The notes under the pieces were generated by a model, which made no database searches, had not been told where the DNA came from, and saw only the letters and a list, made by a program, of their open reading frames with translations. Position numbers and translations under genes: made by a program. Positions 41,101 through 52,504 of a DNA stretch of 64,000 nt are shown piece after piece. This stretch comes from Balanoglossus misakiensis (Eukaryota; Hemichordata). The stretch covers positions 9,052,001-9,116,000 of the forward strand of contig CM082576.2 of NCBI GenBank assembly GCA_040954595.2, given 5' to 3'. Numbering within the stretch: the first letter of the stretch is position 1; every line of letters starts with the position of its first letter.

Positions 41101-44100
41101 TTTCACATACATAAGTGTCCGGTATGCTTTCTAGTGATTGAAAGATGCTTTTTCAGATATTTTTTAAACATGTATGATTATTATGTAACACACACACATT
41201 CATACACAAATATCACGGCCAAGCACATGGCAGTTCATCGACAATGCCAATCTGTATTAAACACTGAATTGATGGAAAACTGTAGGAATCATGCTTGCAA
41301 CACAACTGATTGAACAAACTACATTTCCCTTTCATTTAATAAGTGATCACACTGCCTACATTTTAGCTACCACACAGCGTTCTTAGATAGATATTCTTCC
41401 ATAGGCAAAGATAGTTGATCATGAACAACAAATCGATCCAAACAAGGAGTGCCCAAACATGCGCACATTTTCACGAGCTGAGAACTATTTGCTATTAAAC
41501 CAATAAGTTGTATGTTTAAAACTTTGTGGGAGAGACTTCTTTTGACATATTTGATGAGTTCACTCCATGAGCACATCCCTGTGAGATCCAGCAAAGCAGA
41601 TCAACACAGCTACCTCACGTCATGCATGCATCAAGAAAACTGCGATGCCTCCTCATTCAAAATAGTCACACTCTCCAACACTACATTTCCACGTACATCC
41701 TTTCTGTACAAAGGTCTATTTGCAATCTCACATGCAGACATTCCTATGTTAGTCACACTTCTAAGTTCTAAGCCTACCATGAGTGTCAATCTCATGCAGT
41801 TTTCTGCATAATGCACACTTTCTCATGCTTTTGCTAGTTCAATCTTCAGTTCATGGGCAACGTACTACATACCGCATATTCCTGCCAATGTTCCCAACGA
41901 TCTGCCCATGGAATCTAGACATTATATTGCCCAGAAAAGATGCAAAATTATAAAAAAAGCTGCTATTTCACACAGAATGGTGAATGGAGGTTCCACTAAA
42001 AGTCATGAAAGTAGTGAACAGCATTGAAAAGCAATTGTAAACTAAAATGAAGATACCGATATAATTTTTCCTGATACTTTACGAATTAACACAAAGGTCA
42101 TGTATTTAGTCTCCATATAACATATAACCAAATTAACATCCTGAATGACAAGATTGCTGTTACACTGCAAGGATTTACCTGTCATTCAAATTTACCACAT
42201 TTGAAATCAAACCCTCCCACCACGATACTTTTGGTCTGATCCCACTGTTTTCAATGGTGTGGTTGGATACATACACATGGAATTGGGGATGGAAGGATCA
42301 ATGCACAGTGAAGGGTGTATAAACTTTGACTGGACTCTATGGCTGCAGTGACGAAAATCAGTCTGACTGTTTTGATTAGCAGCCTTGCAGATTTGTGAAG
42401 CACCAACTGTGAGAGTATCACCCACCTTCTCAAAGACTTCATGATCACTGAAAGCCATCACTTTGTACGCACCACGGATCTTCTTGACTGCAACATAATG
42501 CAAAAGAAATAAGCAATATGAGACGCGATATAACAAACACCAGAAATCACTGCTTTCCTTCTTCATTGGGTGCAATCATGAAATCAACATTACCAGTCGA
42601 GAAAGCAGTCTGATAACATAATCATTATATGAAAGTGAAAATTCACTAAGAACTCAATGTGTACTCTGATGTGCGATGGAATATTACATATGACTCTTGA
42701 GGGAATCTTACCTCCAGGGTAGAGAAGTGGGGCCAGGTTGACGTAGGCAACACCGTGGAAAAATATGGGAGTTTCATCTTCCTGTTATCAAAGGAACATT
42801 GAAATTATTTATTATAAGACATTGACCGAATTTGCCATTGTATGCTGTTTGGGACAGTGGCAAATAATATACTGGAAATACTTGATTTCCTATAAACTTA
42901 ATTTTGAGCTCAAGACAACCAACGCCAAAATATATTGGCTATCTGGATGTCTGGAAAAGCACAACAACAACACAGTAACAGGTCTTTTGACATTGCAAAA
43001 ACGAAAGCACACAGTATACATGTACATCACAACTCTTGCTACGATAGTTTTCCCGAGAAAATACATACATTTTTACTCAAAAAATTTGAAATGATAATAA
43101 GATTTGTGGAGAGAGCAAAACCCTACAACTAAAGAAAATGAAAGCAAAATGCACTTCATTGCAAAATTAGACTACTAGTATTAAATGTAGAATAAAGTGG
43201 TGAGATTGTGTGGGAAAGAAATGAGACTTACGCGTGCACTAGCACTACCCTACACCAAGAAAGCAAAATGAAAAAAAAATGTTAACTTAAGAAAAACTGG
43301 TGATTATATAAAGAAAACAGTGTGAATGGTTAAAAATGTTGATGATAACTGATATACACTAAAAACCTGTCATGAAATGACGTATTTCATTTTCGAGTAG
43401 AATATCGTTTATAAAAGCTTTTCCGCAACATTGTTCTCAGTGCTTTTGTTGTTTAATTTAGACAGGTTTTTATTGTACTTTTAAACTGTGGTTTAGATGA
43501 TGTTGCTAATGAACAAAATTAAAGATGTGCTGTTGATAACGTACAATGGCTTTATAAAAATAATGATGGAAATGGTAAAGGTTTGCATGTGCAAGTGAAA
43601 TTAATAAATGGAACAGATTTGCAATTGTCAGAGGGCAAAGGGTTAATGTACATTAAAACATCGCAACATACCGACTTTCCTTTGCCCTTTGTAGCAGTTG
43701 GTACAGGGGTTCTCATGATCTCCACTGGCCACACTCTGGTCTGGGCGATCTTGTTTTGAAAGCTGTTGACAGTGGGATAAAATTGCAAACCACAGAGATG
43801 TTCGTTCCATTACTTTTGAAAGCAATACGTTAAGTTTTTGTGTTTGAACATACATGTATTTCATAGTCAGGCTATCACCATTCTGTGATGATACATTAAT
43901 GATACATGTTGGACACAATATTCAACTCTGAAGGACGCTTGTAGCTAGGAGGTGGCAGACGCATTGGTGTGTGCACTGCCATCAGAATTGCTTATTTCCC
44001 ATCAAATGATAGTTACAAACCTCTGCACTGCAGCAGGATCCATAAAACATCTCCTCTCCACATTCCATGTGACTCTGGTCTTTTCTGTCTCTGCTTCAGT

Positions 44101-47100
44101 TCGGAAGTCTCTGTCCTGAAATGGTCACAGGTTGAACTTGTTAAAAGAGTCCATTCCTTACATGCTATTTTGTACAAATGTATTTCATTTTAACAACACT
44201 ATACAATACAGACTGTTTATCCATTTCCAAATTTAACTTTCTGTGAATTTATTACACCTCACGTATTATACCATATTCGTGATTGGCTGAGACGCGCTCA
44301 CGTGATATAGAAAAAAAAGTGATATAACATGGCTAGAGTTGATAAAGCCCTGTCGCGTGCGCTGATATTGCCCGCTGGGTTGTTTTGTGTTCTGCGCGCG
44401 ACTTCTGCGCGTTCCAAACTGTCGTTCAATGGCTTCCTCCACGATCAGTCAACTCCCGCATCTATGGCTTCAAAGCGACACATAGGCTTAACACCTGTTC
44501 AACTGGACGATATTTTACCACAAACGGACAGTAAATACAACAAAATCGCAACCAACAGTGCAGTATTTTCAAAATAATCTAAGTTCGAAGTAGGTATCGT
44601 ATAATTCTTGGGAGATCGAGAAATTTTACATTCTCAGCAACGTACGACATATGGACGCGCGTCTACGTTCTTCTATGCCTGCCTTGTATGTACGTTCAAA
44701 TGTTCGGCGTAATAAAATTAATAACACATGATGCTCGGGCAACATCACGATTTGAAGCCTGCCCTCGGGCTGGTGATCTCTGACCACAATATTGATGATA
44801 CCCTCGCCTGCGGCTCGGGCATCATCAATATTGTAGTCAGAGATCACCATCCCTCGTGCAGGCTTCAAATCGTGATATTGCCCTCGCTATCATGTGTTAT
44901 TATTTAAATATTGTTGGTTAGTGCACCCGTGTTAAAAAGTGATCTTGCCTCTTTTGATGTGAAATCACCATCCTCTTCCTCATAGTTGCTGGTTGGTACA
45001 TAACTGAAATGAGAAAAAATACAATATTACACAAATCAAATGAACAAAAATCTGCCATGAGTTGTGATGACAATCCCACAATGCACTGATTGGTTTGAGA
45101 TAGTATACAGCACTTTACAGAAATGATGTAACAGTTGATTTCAAGAGAAAGAAAATGCCAGTTGTTGCCAGCCTTACCTGTCTGGGATGTAGACAGCACC
45201 ACCTTGGGCATTGCCAGGAACACACCATTTCTTCTGCCGGGTCGGAAGGTCTTTATCCGTGCCTGCTTTAATGACTCCATTGGTCGCCACCACCGTTGTT
45301 TCTTTCTGTGTCAGAAAATAAACAGCAAAACTTTACCGTGTTGTCTGTAGTGATACAGATCTGTGTAGTATTAAAATTGTACTTTTTTGGAATGAGAACA
45401 TTTTAAATGACTGCAGTCAGAGAAAAAAAGAGTGTGAACGCATTCTGACGAAATAAAAAGATGCTTATAACAAGAGCACACCCTGACAAGTAACCTGAAC
45501 ATGTACACACACACAAACTGTACCTTGGGGGTACATTTTCTATCTCCGAAAAAACTCAGGTACAAAAATATCTGCGATTGCCACAAAAAATCCAACTTTA
45601 CCTCAGCTGTTATTGGAACTGGCAGTGTCACATTATAAATGAACGGCGCACCGGTTGGGTTCCAGACTTCTGGCACGGAGTAGACAGATTCGACCGTCAC
45701 TGTCAGGAGATTGACATCCTTGAGTACTTCTTCCGTCAACAGCGGTTCAGTCACTGAGACCACCACGTCAAGCTCAACCTGGAAATAAGCGGCAAAGCGT
45801 ACGCCATCATCATCAAAATCAAGAGTTTGCGCTAGCGGAGTTTATTGACTTGCTATTTATGAACCGAACTGACTGTAATAAAACACTCATGCAGGAATCT
45901 ATGCCAGTATTCTAGATATAATAATTGATTAACACAATAAAGCGAGATCTGTCTAGAACCAGATCATGACTAAACTGGACACCTGCCCATAATGAAGACG
46001 TTTCATATGGGACATTCAGGAACCTGCTGTATCTTGGTCCCTTGATTGGCATCCAGTTTAGATCTGCAGGTCTAACTGGACCTTTCTAGTATGGGTACCA
46101 TCGTAATAATAATATTACTAGTAACATCACTCAGGTGTGTGTTACTGATCATTGCACTCATGGCTGCCTCTTGCTAAATATCCTGATGTGAGTCTGTTTA
46201 CAGACTACACATTTTTACTATGCGATATCTCATACATCATGTACCTCACACAAGAATTCATCAGCTGGATGTGCAGAGAAATATGACCGTATTTCAATTT
46301 TATCCTTGGTGAATACTCTCATGCGGGATTGTCGATCAATGGGATGGAGAAGAACCAACCATGAAATAGAATGTAACAATGCAGACAGTACCCATGCATT
46401 GGAAAGGTCTTAGCTTTGTGTTAATAGTGTTATGTATGTCCCATACTAGCGGGATCTAACATACCTTACCAATGAAATTGGTTATGGTCTTTATATAGAC
46501 CATATTAATTAATGATTGAAATTGTCTGTTCTGTAAAGTTAGTAAGTAACCACAGATATAGTGGACCCATTATACTTTGTACCAATGTAATTTTGCACAG
46601 AATAAAACGTACATTTAGCTGGTACAATTGTATAAGAAAACACAGTAAAAGTCCATGTAATAAATGGGTCTACTAGTCTGCGGTCTAACCAAACTTTGCA
46701 AGGCATGCTACTTGTATTATCATGTCAATTATTTACCTAGAGGGGGGTAGAAGGAACGAACATGCTATTATCTGTGTTAAAACCCTTTCACAATCACCAC
46801 GGTTTAGTCCATTCCTATTGTTTCCAATGGTGAGGACAGACCGTTGCATTTGGAGAAGGGAGTGAAAGAGTCATGGTATTAATGTTGGCAAGCATTTGTT
46901 TCATGCGGTATTACAAAATATGGATGCAAGTCAATCGACTTAGGATGCTTTGAATGAAACTCATGCAGTGTGTTAAAATCATTCTACTATGAAAATGCAA
47001 TGAAATTATCGAATGGTTGGATAACTCGGAAAAAAATATGTATCGGTCTCCAGATTTAAAGGGGTAAAGCTGCCACTTCATGAGTGTTGTTTGGTTGCTT

Positions 47101-49325
47101 TTGTTTCAAACAAAATCACCAAACTACTGTCAGAAAATGGTGACTTTGCCCCCCTTATTAACACATAGATACATTTGTACCATAGCAGGGTGGGCTATGT
47201 GGGGAGAAAGGTAATAGGCAAAAAAACTGCAACTATGCTGCAGGATACGGCACTGTGCAATAGCTGGCTTGTAAGTATTTGTACTGTTGTCTGAAATTCT
47301 AGTCTTTGTTTTTACCTGAAACGTTATGGAGGGCTGTCAGAAGTTGGAAAATAAAGTAGAGAGGAAGTGTTAGTGGTCCATCACACTTCTGATGCACAAT
47401 AAAATGCTCTCAGAGCACTGACATCAAGTTCAAGCTCAAAGATGTCACATATGACCTCAACATTCAAAATGGATCATGAAAAACATGACTTAATTTTCCT
47501 TTTTTGGATAATTCACAAAATCACTGTAACTGCCACTTCTAATCCTGAATGAATCAAGAAAAATCTAAAGTAGTGGTTTTGATGTTTGTCTTGTCTAGTA
47601 TATTCTAGCACAGGTACATGCATAATCATGTACTGCAGGACTGGCTATCAGTTTCAGGTGACAGACACGATACAATTCCAATAAGTTGTCTGAGAGATTT
47701 CAGAAACAGGACTTCTAATGGTAATTTTGGTGATGCAGAGTCTCTGTTTTGCTAGAAATACAAAGAATGGTGATTACAGGAAAAAAAACAGATACAGAGC
47801 AACTTTAACATTATTTGAAGTTTCATTTTAAGACATGAACCTGATCATGCAACCACTGGTGAGATGTCTGGTTGCAAGTGGATTTCCTTTTAAAGCCCTG
47901 ATCAAATTATCAGTTATGTGACTAAGACGATTTAACAATTATAGTGTGTTTTTCTTTACTTCTGTAATTGCAGGCACTTGCAAGACCTCAGATTTGTATT
48001 TTTCACACATGAGATCAGTAATGAATTGTTAAGAATTTTGCCCACAAAAAAGCTACAACATGCAATGTAGGTGTGGCATACCAGCTTCCATGGAAAACCA
48101 AAGCAAAAATACTTTGAAAAAGACCGTTCAATATTTACCTTCGCCTGATCAGGTGGTGCTGTCTCCAGTGGTGACCCAGGTAGTGGATGCACCACCAAAG
48201 TACATTTGTATTTATTTTCTCCCTTGAGCAGAGGGAGAAGATCCACGGTACTCTGACCCAACAGCAGTGTCTTTTCCTCCTTCTGTTTCTTTTCCTTTGG
48301 GAGCACTTCAATGACGGTCACTGAAAATTGAGGATCGGAATCCAAGGGTAGAACGTTAGGAAGACTTGCAATTGTAATAGTAAGCAAAAGACATGACAAA
48401 TTGTTGCATACTTTTTAAATTACCAGTACCGGTACTGTCAAAATGTGTTATTGCTTAGCTGTATATTTTCAATGTTTGCCTACCAAGCATAAGTCTGGAT
48501 TTGAAATTGCTGGCCATAAAAAAACTTTGTCAGTGTACACATAGACAGTAGAAGGGAGATATCCTCCTGCTTTCTATGGTACGCAGAATCATAATTCTAC
48601 TGAAAAATATATTTCAAAACCTTGTTGGCTATTTTGCTAAACTCTACAGCCTAAACCTACAATGGTGTACTTTGACAGCAACAGCTGGCCATTGCATGGC
48701 ATCTGCTCATGTACATGTACATATTATGCTTACCCATGACAGGCTTGTAAGCGATCTCGTCCAGAGTGATGGGATCATCAAAGGTGCACTCCAATCTCGC
48801 ATTGTAATTGTATTCAGTTGGGACATCTGCAGTCGACTCCACTTTTGGAGATTCACCCAAACTTTGATTGTTGTACTCCACGCGAACGAGTGAGTTAAGG
48901 TTATCACCTTTGGATCCCCTCTACAAAATAATTACAAAAAGTTAATATTATTAGCAAAAGGGGAATGGGATGATATTTTAGTAGTTCTAAATGTAATGCT
49001 AACTTGAGTCTTATTCCAAAACTGAATATTTGTTTGCTGATGAGGTACGAAACCATGAGCTTGCCAATATTTGAAACCACACAAGGTGTTTTGCATGGCA
49101 GTGATGGGGACATCAGTCATCAGATGCTCATAAAGCATCCCTGTACAAACTGTCGTAGTGGGAACTATCCACAATGCATCCATGACCCCCCCCCCCCCCC
49201 ACAGAACAATTGGGCAGTCCCTAAGTAGTAAAATGAGCGTGACTTACCAAATTCCTAGCTCTCATCACAGTGATGTTGATATATTCAGGTGGCCTAACCT
49301 TAGGCCCTTCATCTTCCGATGCCAT
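32200..49325 (-). CDS. CFAP70: CFAP70 (TTC18), cilia- and flagella-associated TPR protein, complete
   Basis: An axonemal protein of motile cilia with an N-terminal C2-like region and C-terminal tetratricopeptide repeats. Exons in order: 49248-49325, 48734-48920, 48139-48320, 45602-45778, 45178-45305, 44949-45003, 44021-44115, 43672-43762, 43232-43249, 42712-42781, 42426-42487, 40126-40269, 39780-39952, 39567-39689, 38961-39093, 37656-37913, 37335-37415, 36855-37023, 36534-36704, 36194-36310, 35749-35781, 33872-34050, 33562-33714, 33254-33415, 32817-32906, 32200-32430. The total is 3360 nt, 1119 residues, as in vertebrates (~1120), with every phase agreeing. Signatures: [68 protein letters not shown], and TPR helices such as [11 protein letters not shown] and [19 protein letters not shown] Lys/Glu-rich linker fills ~385-430 and a Ser/Lys-rich linker ~800-850. 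The TPR block runs from ~570 to the end. The intron after exon 6 needs a GC donor. It is divergent from DTD1. Confidence 0.97.
34496..34561. repeat. Short palindromic element in a CFAP70 intron
   Basis: Left arm 34496-34515 (TTCCATGCGCAGTGGAGTAA) pairs with right arm 34542-34561 with a few mismatches around a 26-nt loop. No target duplication identified. Confidence 0.5.
44329..44577 (+). pseudogene. Fragment resembling the N-terminus of Crypton-type tyrosine-recombinase proteins
   Basis: An 82-codon plus-strand frame inside a CFAP70 intron (CFAP70 is on the minus strand). Its end, [19 protein letters not shown] followed by a short Ala/Ser stretch, resembles the 'DSKNTK' segment that precedes the core-binding domain in invertebrate DUF3504/Crypton-derived proteins. 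It stops before any catalytic region, so it is at most a broken fragment. The match is from memory of the family pattern and is weak. Confidence 0.3.
44719..44903. mobile_element. Foldback (long inverted repeat) element in a CFAP70 intron
   Basis: Left arm 44719-44799 and right arm 44822-44903 are about 80 bp each and highly complementary, around a ~22-nt GC-rich loop. The outer ends read TAATAACACATGAT on both arms, inward. This structure is typical of foldback or MITE elements. No transposase is present, and the 21 kb around it show no second copy that I recognised. Confidence 0.7.
45779..48138 (-). other. Largest CFAP70 intron (2.36 kb)
   Basis: Lies between coding exons 3 and 4. I see no exon, repeat array or recognisable mobile element. 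Phases of the flanking exons (0/0) are consistent with no missing exon, and the joined protein matches the expected CFAP70 order. Confidence 0.6.
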
Positions 49326-49794
49326 TGCTCAGGTCTGCAGCAAATCAGACAAGGTTGTGTGTTTTTTTACGTCTATGATTGAATGTATTGATTAGCATTG
49401 CACAGTCGGTTGTGTGATCGATGCCTTCGGAAAATCGCTTATGATTAATTCGACCGAACTTTAACACATACGACATAAATGTGCAAATATGTTGGTAAAA
49501 TTAACGGATAACTGCAATCACCACCACATTTTAAAGGTAAACAACATGCTGTGTACAAATCATCAAAAGCTACCGAGTTGCCTTTGACTTGGTGGCATTT
49601 GATCGAGCGCGTCGGGCGCAATGTTTTATTTTCAGGAGCTCGAAAAAATGTATATTGGCGATAAATGACTTTGTCGTTCACATTTCTTGAACAGAAAACC
49701 TACCTATTTCTGGAAACCCTTCCTATTCCAACAAATATCCGCTATTCACAACGTTAGGACCTGTCTCCAGTATCAACAACCCCGGTCGCTACAA

Positions 49795-49808
49795 GTTGCC
49801 ATAGAAAT
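49795..49808. promoter_or_regulatory. RFX X-box-like site
   Basis: The sequence GTTGCCATAGAAAT matches the ciliary X-box consensus (GTNRCC, 0-3 spacer, RGYAAC): a perfect left half, a 2-bp spacer and a right half with two departures. X-boxes drive ciliary genes through RFX factors, which fits CFAP70. Confidence 0.6.
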
Positions 49809-49816
49809 GTACATTG

Positions 49817-49827
49817 ACGCATGCGCT
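49817..49827. promoter_or_regulatory. NRF1-like site
   Basis: ACGCATGCGCT is one mismatch from the palindromic NRF1 consensus GCGCATGCGC. It lies 190 bp upstream of the DTD1 start codon. Confidence 0.5.
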
Positions 49828-49846
49828 ATGACCTGATTTCACCCAA

Positions 49847-49855
49847 CCCGGAAGT
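49847..49855. promoter_or_regulatory. ETS-like site
   Basis: CCCGGAAGT fits the ETS/GABP core (CCGGAAGT). It sits close to the presumed DTD1 transcription start, a usual place in housekeeping promoters. Confidence 0.45.
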
Positions 49856-50016
49856 ACATCAATATAAACGTGAGTCAGTACGGTGTGCTGTCTGTTTCAG
49901 CAAATTTTTAGTGTTTGTTCATATTTAACACCCGCCATTCTCGCCAAACTGTATTGCACGGTAGAGCAGAATCATTTGGCCGTTTTATTTAAATTCTACC
50001 ACTTACAGAAAGAAAG

Positions 50017-52504
50017 ATGAAGGCCATAGTTCAACGAGTAATGAAAGCAAGTGTGACAGGTAGGTCATTCAATGTCATTGCCCCTCCCCCCAGTTAATCA
50101 GTGTGTTTTAATATGCCTAACAACGTCACTTTTAAAAATGGACAGAATACATATGGAATTTGGATGCAGCTTTATTTCATATTCAGTATTCCTGTCACTG
50201 TCACACATGGACCAGATGGCTAGGATAGTGCAATTTTACAGATATGCATACTGTAAGATTTTGAAGTTAATCAGCTAGGCCATATTACCATGGCACAGTT
50301 ATTGTGTCAAAATTACTTGCTTGTCAATACTGCAGTCACTGCTACATTTTCCATACTGAGCTTTGACTGTATAGTAATTCCACCCTCATTGTATGTGTTA
50401 ATTCCTTCAGTTGGAGATGAGCTCATAAGTTCCATAGGTCGGGGATTGTGTGTGCTGGTTGGTATCTCCGTAACTGACACACAGAAAGAAATTGAATTCA
50501 TGTAAGTACAGCCAATATCTCTGGTACATATTATTCAGTTTTAAATGCAGAGACCAAATCAAACAGAATCTCTGCTTTTTCTTCAAACATTTGATTAGTG
50601 ACGTTAGAGGTATGTGGATGCACATAGCTTTAACTCTTACATGTGCACTGAATTTCCAAAAAAATAAGAATTTAATATACAGTTGCTTGTTCAGCAACTT
50701 TTTTTGTGTGGTTTTGCTCTTCAGGGTTAGAAAAATATTAAATCTGAGGATATTTGAAGATGAGAACCAGAAGAGATGGATGAAGAGTGTTAAAGATAAA
50801 AATTATGAAATATTATGTGTGAGCCAGGTAAGACAGCACATCAGTTTTGTCAGCCTTTTCAGCATACAATAGACTAACTCAGTAGTTGTTTCTCATTTTT
50901 AATGGTAGTAAATTCGAGGATTTATCTCTCATGTTGTATACTGACTAACACACACCTGTGCCTGTCAGCCAGTTCAGACATGACTACTGAACAAAAGGAC
51001 AAATTATCACAATACCTGTCCATAGAGGGCGCGCACACTACCTATCTGTTGGCTGACATGATATGCAGTGATGATTGCCTACCTGGCTACCAGAACTTTA
51101 CCAAGATTGACTCTTGATTCAAGCTGCAAAGAAATAAACCTTGTAATGGGAGCAAAGAAAAACAAGCTCTGTTCGTCTCGTCTCCAATCATCAAAAGTTC
51201 TTTATTTACCTATTTTTCAGTGACGCACAAGTCACAATATTCAAGGTAACACATTGTAATACTTTGTACAGAGAATAAAACATATCCTATGTGAAGGCCA
51301 CTACAGCTCAAGGTGTCTGAGTATTATTATTGTACTTCTGGCTGTATCTCCAGATCTAAAAAGCGTAATTTGATGCACTTGCATTAAAATCATTGTGAAA
51401 AATTTCAGTGTTTCACCTTGAACTGTACAGGCATTCGCACAGGCCTTTGTATTCTCCAAACAGAAAATGTTATCCCAAAGGTAATTTGTGCGTCAACAAA
51501 ATCTCGGTAAATAGAGATCTATTGACATTTTTTAGAGACTTTTCAAATAAACTTGTACATTTAGTTAGGTGGACACTCTTCAGAAGACGCTTTCTAAAAA
51601 TGGCATCCAGGGCATTCTAATGGTTGCATTATTACCTCCTTATTTTCACGAGTAAAGATCTAAAGAATACTTTCACTTTTACTCCCCAAACTTTTCTTCC
51701 TATCTGTCTTTCTTCCCAACCACACCGTTTACACTATGCAGTACTTTGAAAGGAAACAAACCAGATTACCATTTAGCGATGGGTGGCGACGAATCCCAGG
51801 CATTCTATGAACAGTTCATGGCGGCACTGAAAAAGGAATACAAACCTGACCTTATAAAAGGTAATCACTACATTGCTAATTGTGCACACACACGCATTCC
51901 ACATGAGAAATATTTTATTTGTTGAAAATCGGCACCTGAGATGAAATCCATATCTGCCTTTTTTGAAAACTTTCATAGATACCCATCATTCTCCAGCGAC
52001 CAGGTAAATATATTTTTACAGACTTCCTATTTACATGACATTTTCTTGCAATGACTCACAGGCATGTCTGTTGCACTCCTAGAATAATTCAATAAAACAT
52101 CCAGGGAAGTAGCTCAAACATACCAAATTTCTGAGAATTTAGTATAATACTAGTAAAACTGTCTCAGTGTAATGGCCTCACAGGTGCCCCTCCTGTCCTA
52201 ACACTGCCCTCTAGAGGACACATTTTATTACCCAGCTACATTGTATAAGATGTGATATATGGAGGCTGCTCAGCCAGTTCACGTCTCATGCTTCCACTCA
52301 TTTCACCAAGCCAACATCACAGGATACTATAAATTAAACTGAGTAGACATTCCAGACTGCACTTTATGAATTTTTCATTTTTTTTTTCAAATACCAGATG
52401 GCAAATTTGGAGCATATATGCAAGTTCATATTCATAACGATGGACCTGTCACCATTCAATTAGACAGTCCCGTTCGGAAACAGACTACAGAAAAACAAAA
52501 AAAT
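50017..52504 (+). CDS. DTD1: DTD1, D-aminoacyl-tRNA deacylase (3' exon(s) not found)
   Basis: DTD1 hydrolyses D-amino acids (and glycine mischarged on tRNA-Ala) from tRNA, acting as a homodimer in the cytoplasm. Exons are 50017-50059, 50411-50501, 50725-50827, 51728-51860 and 52398-52504. Together they encode ~159 residues: MKAIVQRVMKASVT, then GDELISSIGRGLCVLVGIS, VRKILNLRIFEDENQ, and so on. Both active-site motifs are present: SQFTL...LKGNKPD (junction of exons 3 and 4) and the cross-subunit Gly-Pro motif NDGPVTIQLDSP in exon 5. Exon 5 ends in phase 0 at a GTAAGT donor, so at least one further exon encoding the variable Lys-rich tail must lie beyond. I could not recognise it. Exon 4 lacks an AG acceptor: position 51727 is preceded by C, giving CCG before TTT. 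It diverges from CFAP70. Confidence 0.93.

Larger units (their letters stand above)
49326..50016. promoter_or_regulatory. Bidirectional CFAP70/DTD1 promoter
   Basis: A 691-bp gap separates the divergent start codons of CFAP70 (minus) and DTD1 (plus). A cluster of promoter motifs lies at 49795-49855: an RFX X-box-like site, an NRF1-like site and an ETS-like site. No TATA box was seen. Sharing of one promoter is inferred from arrangement and motifs, without transcript data. Confidence 0.6.
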
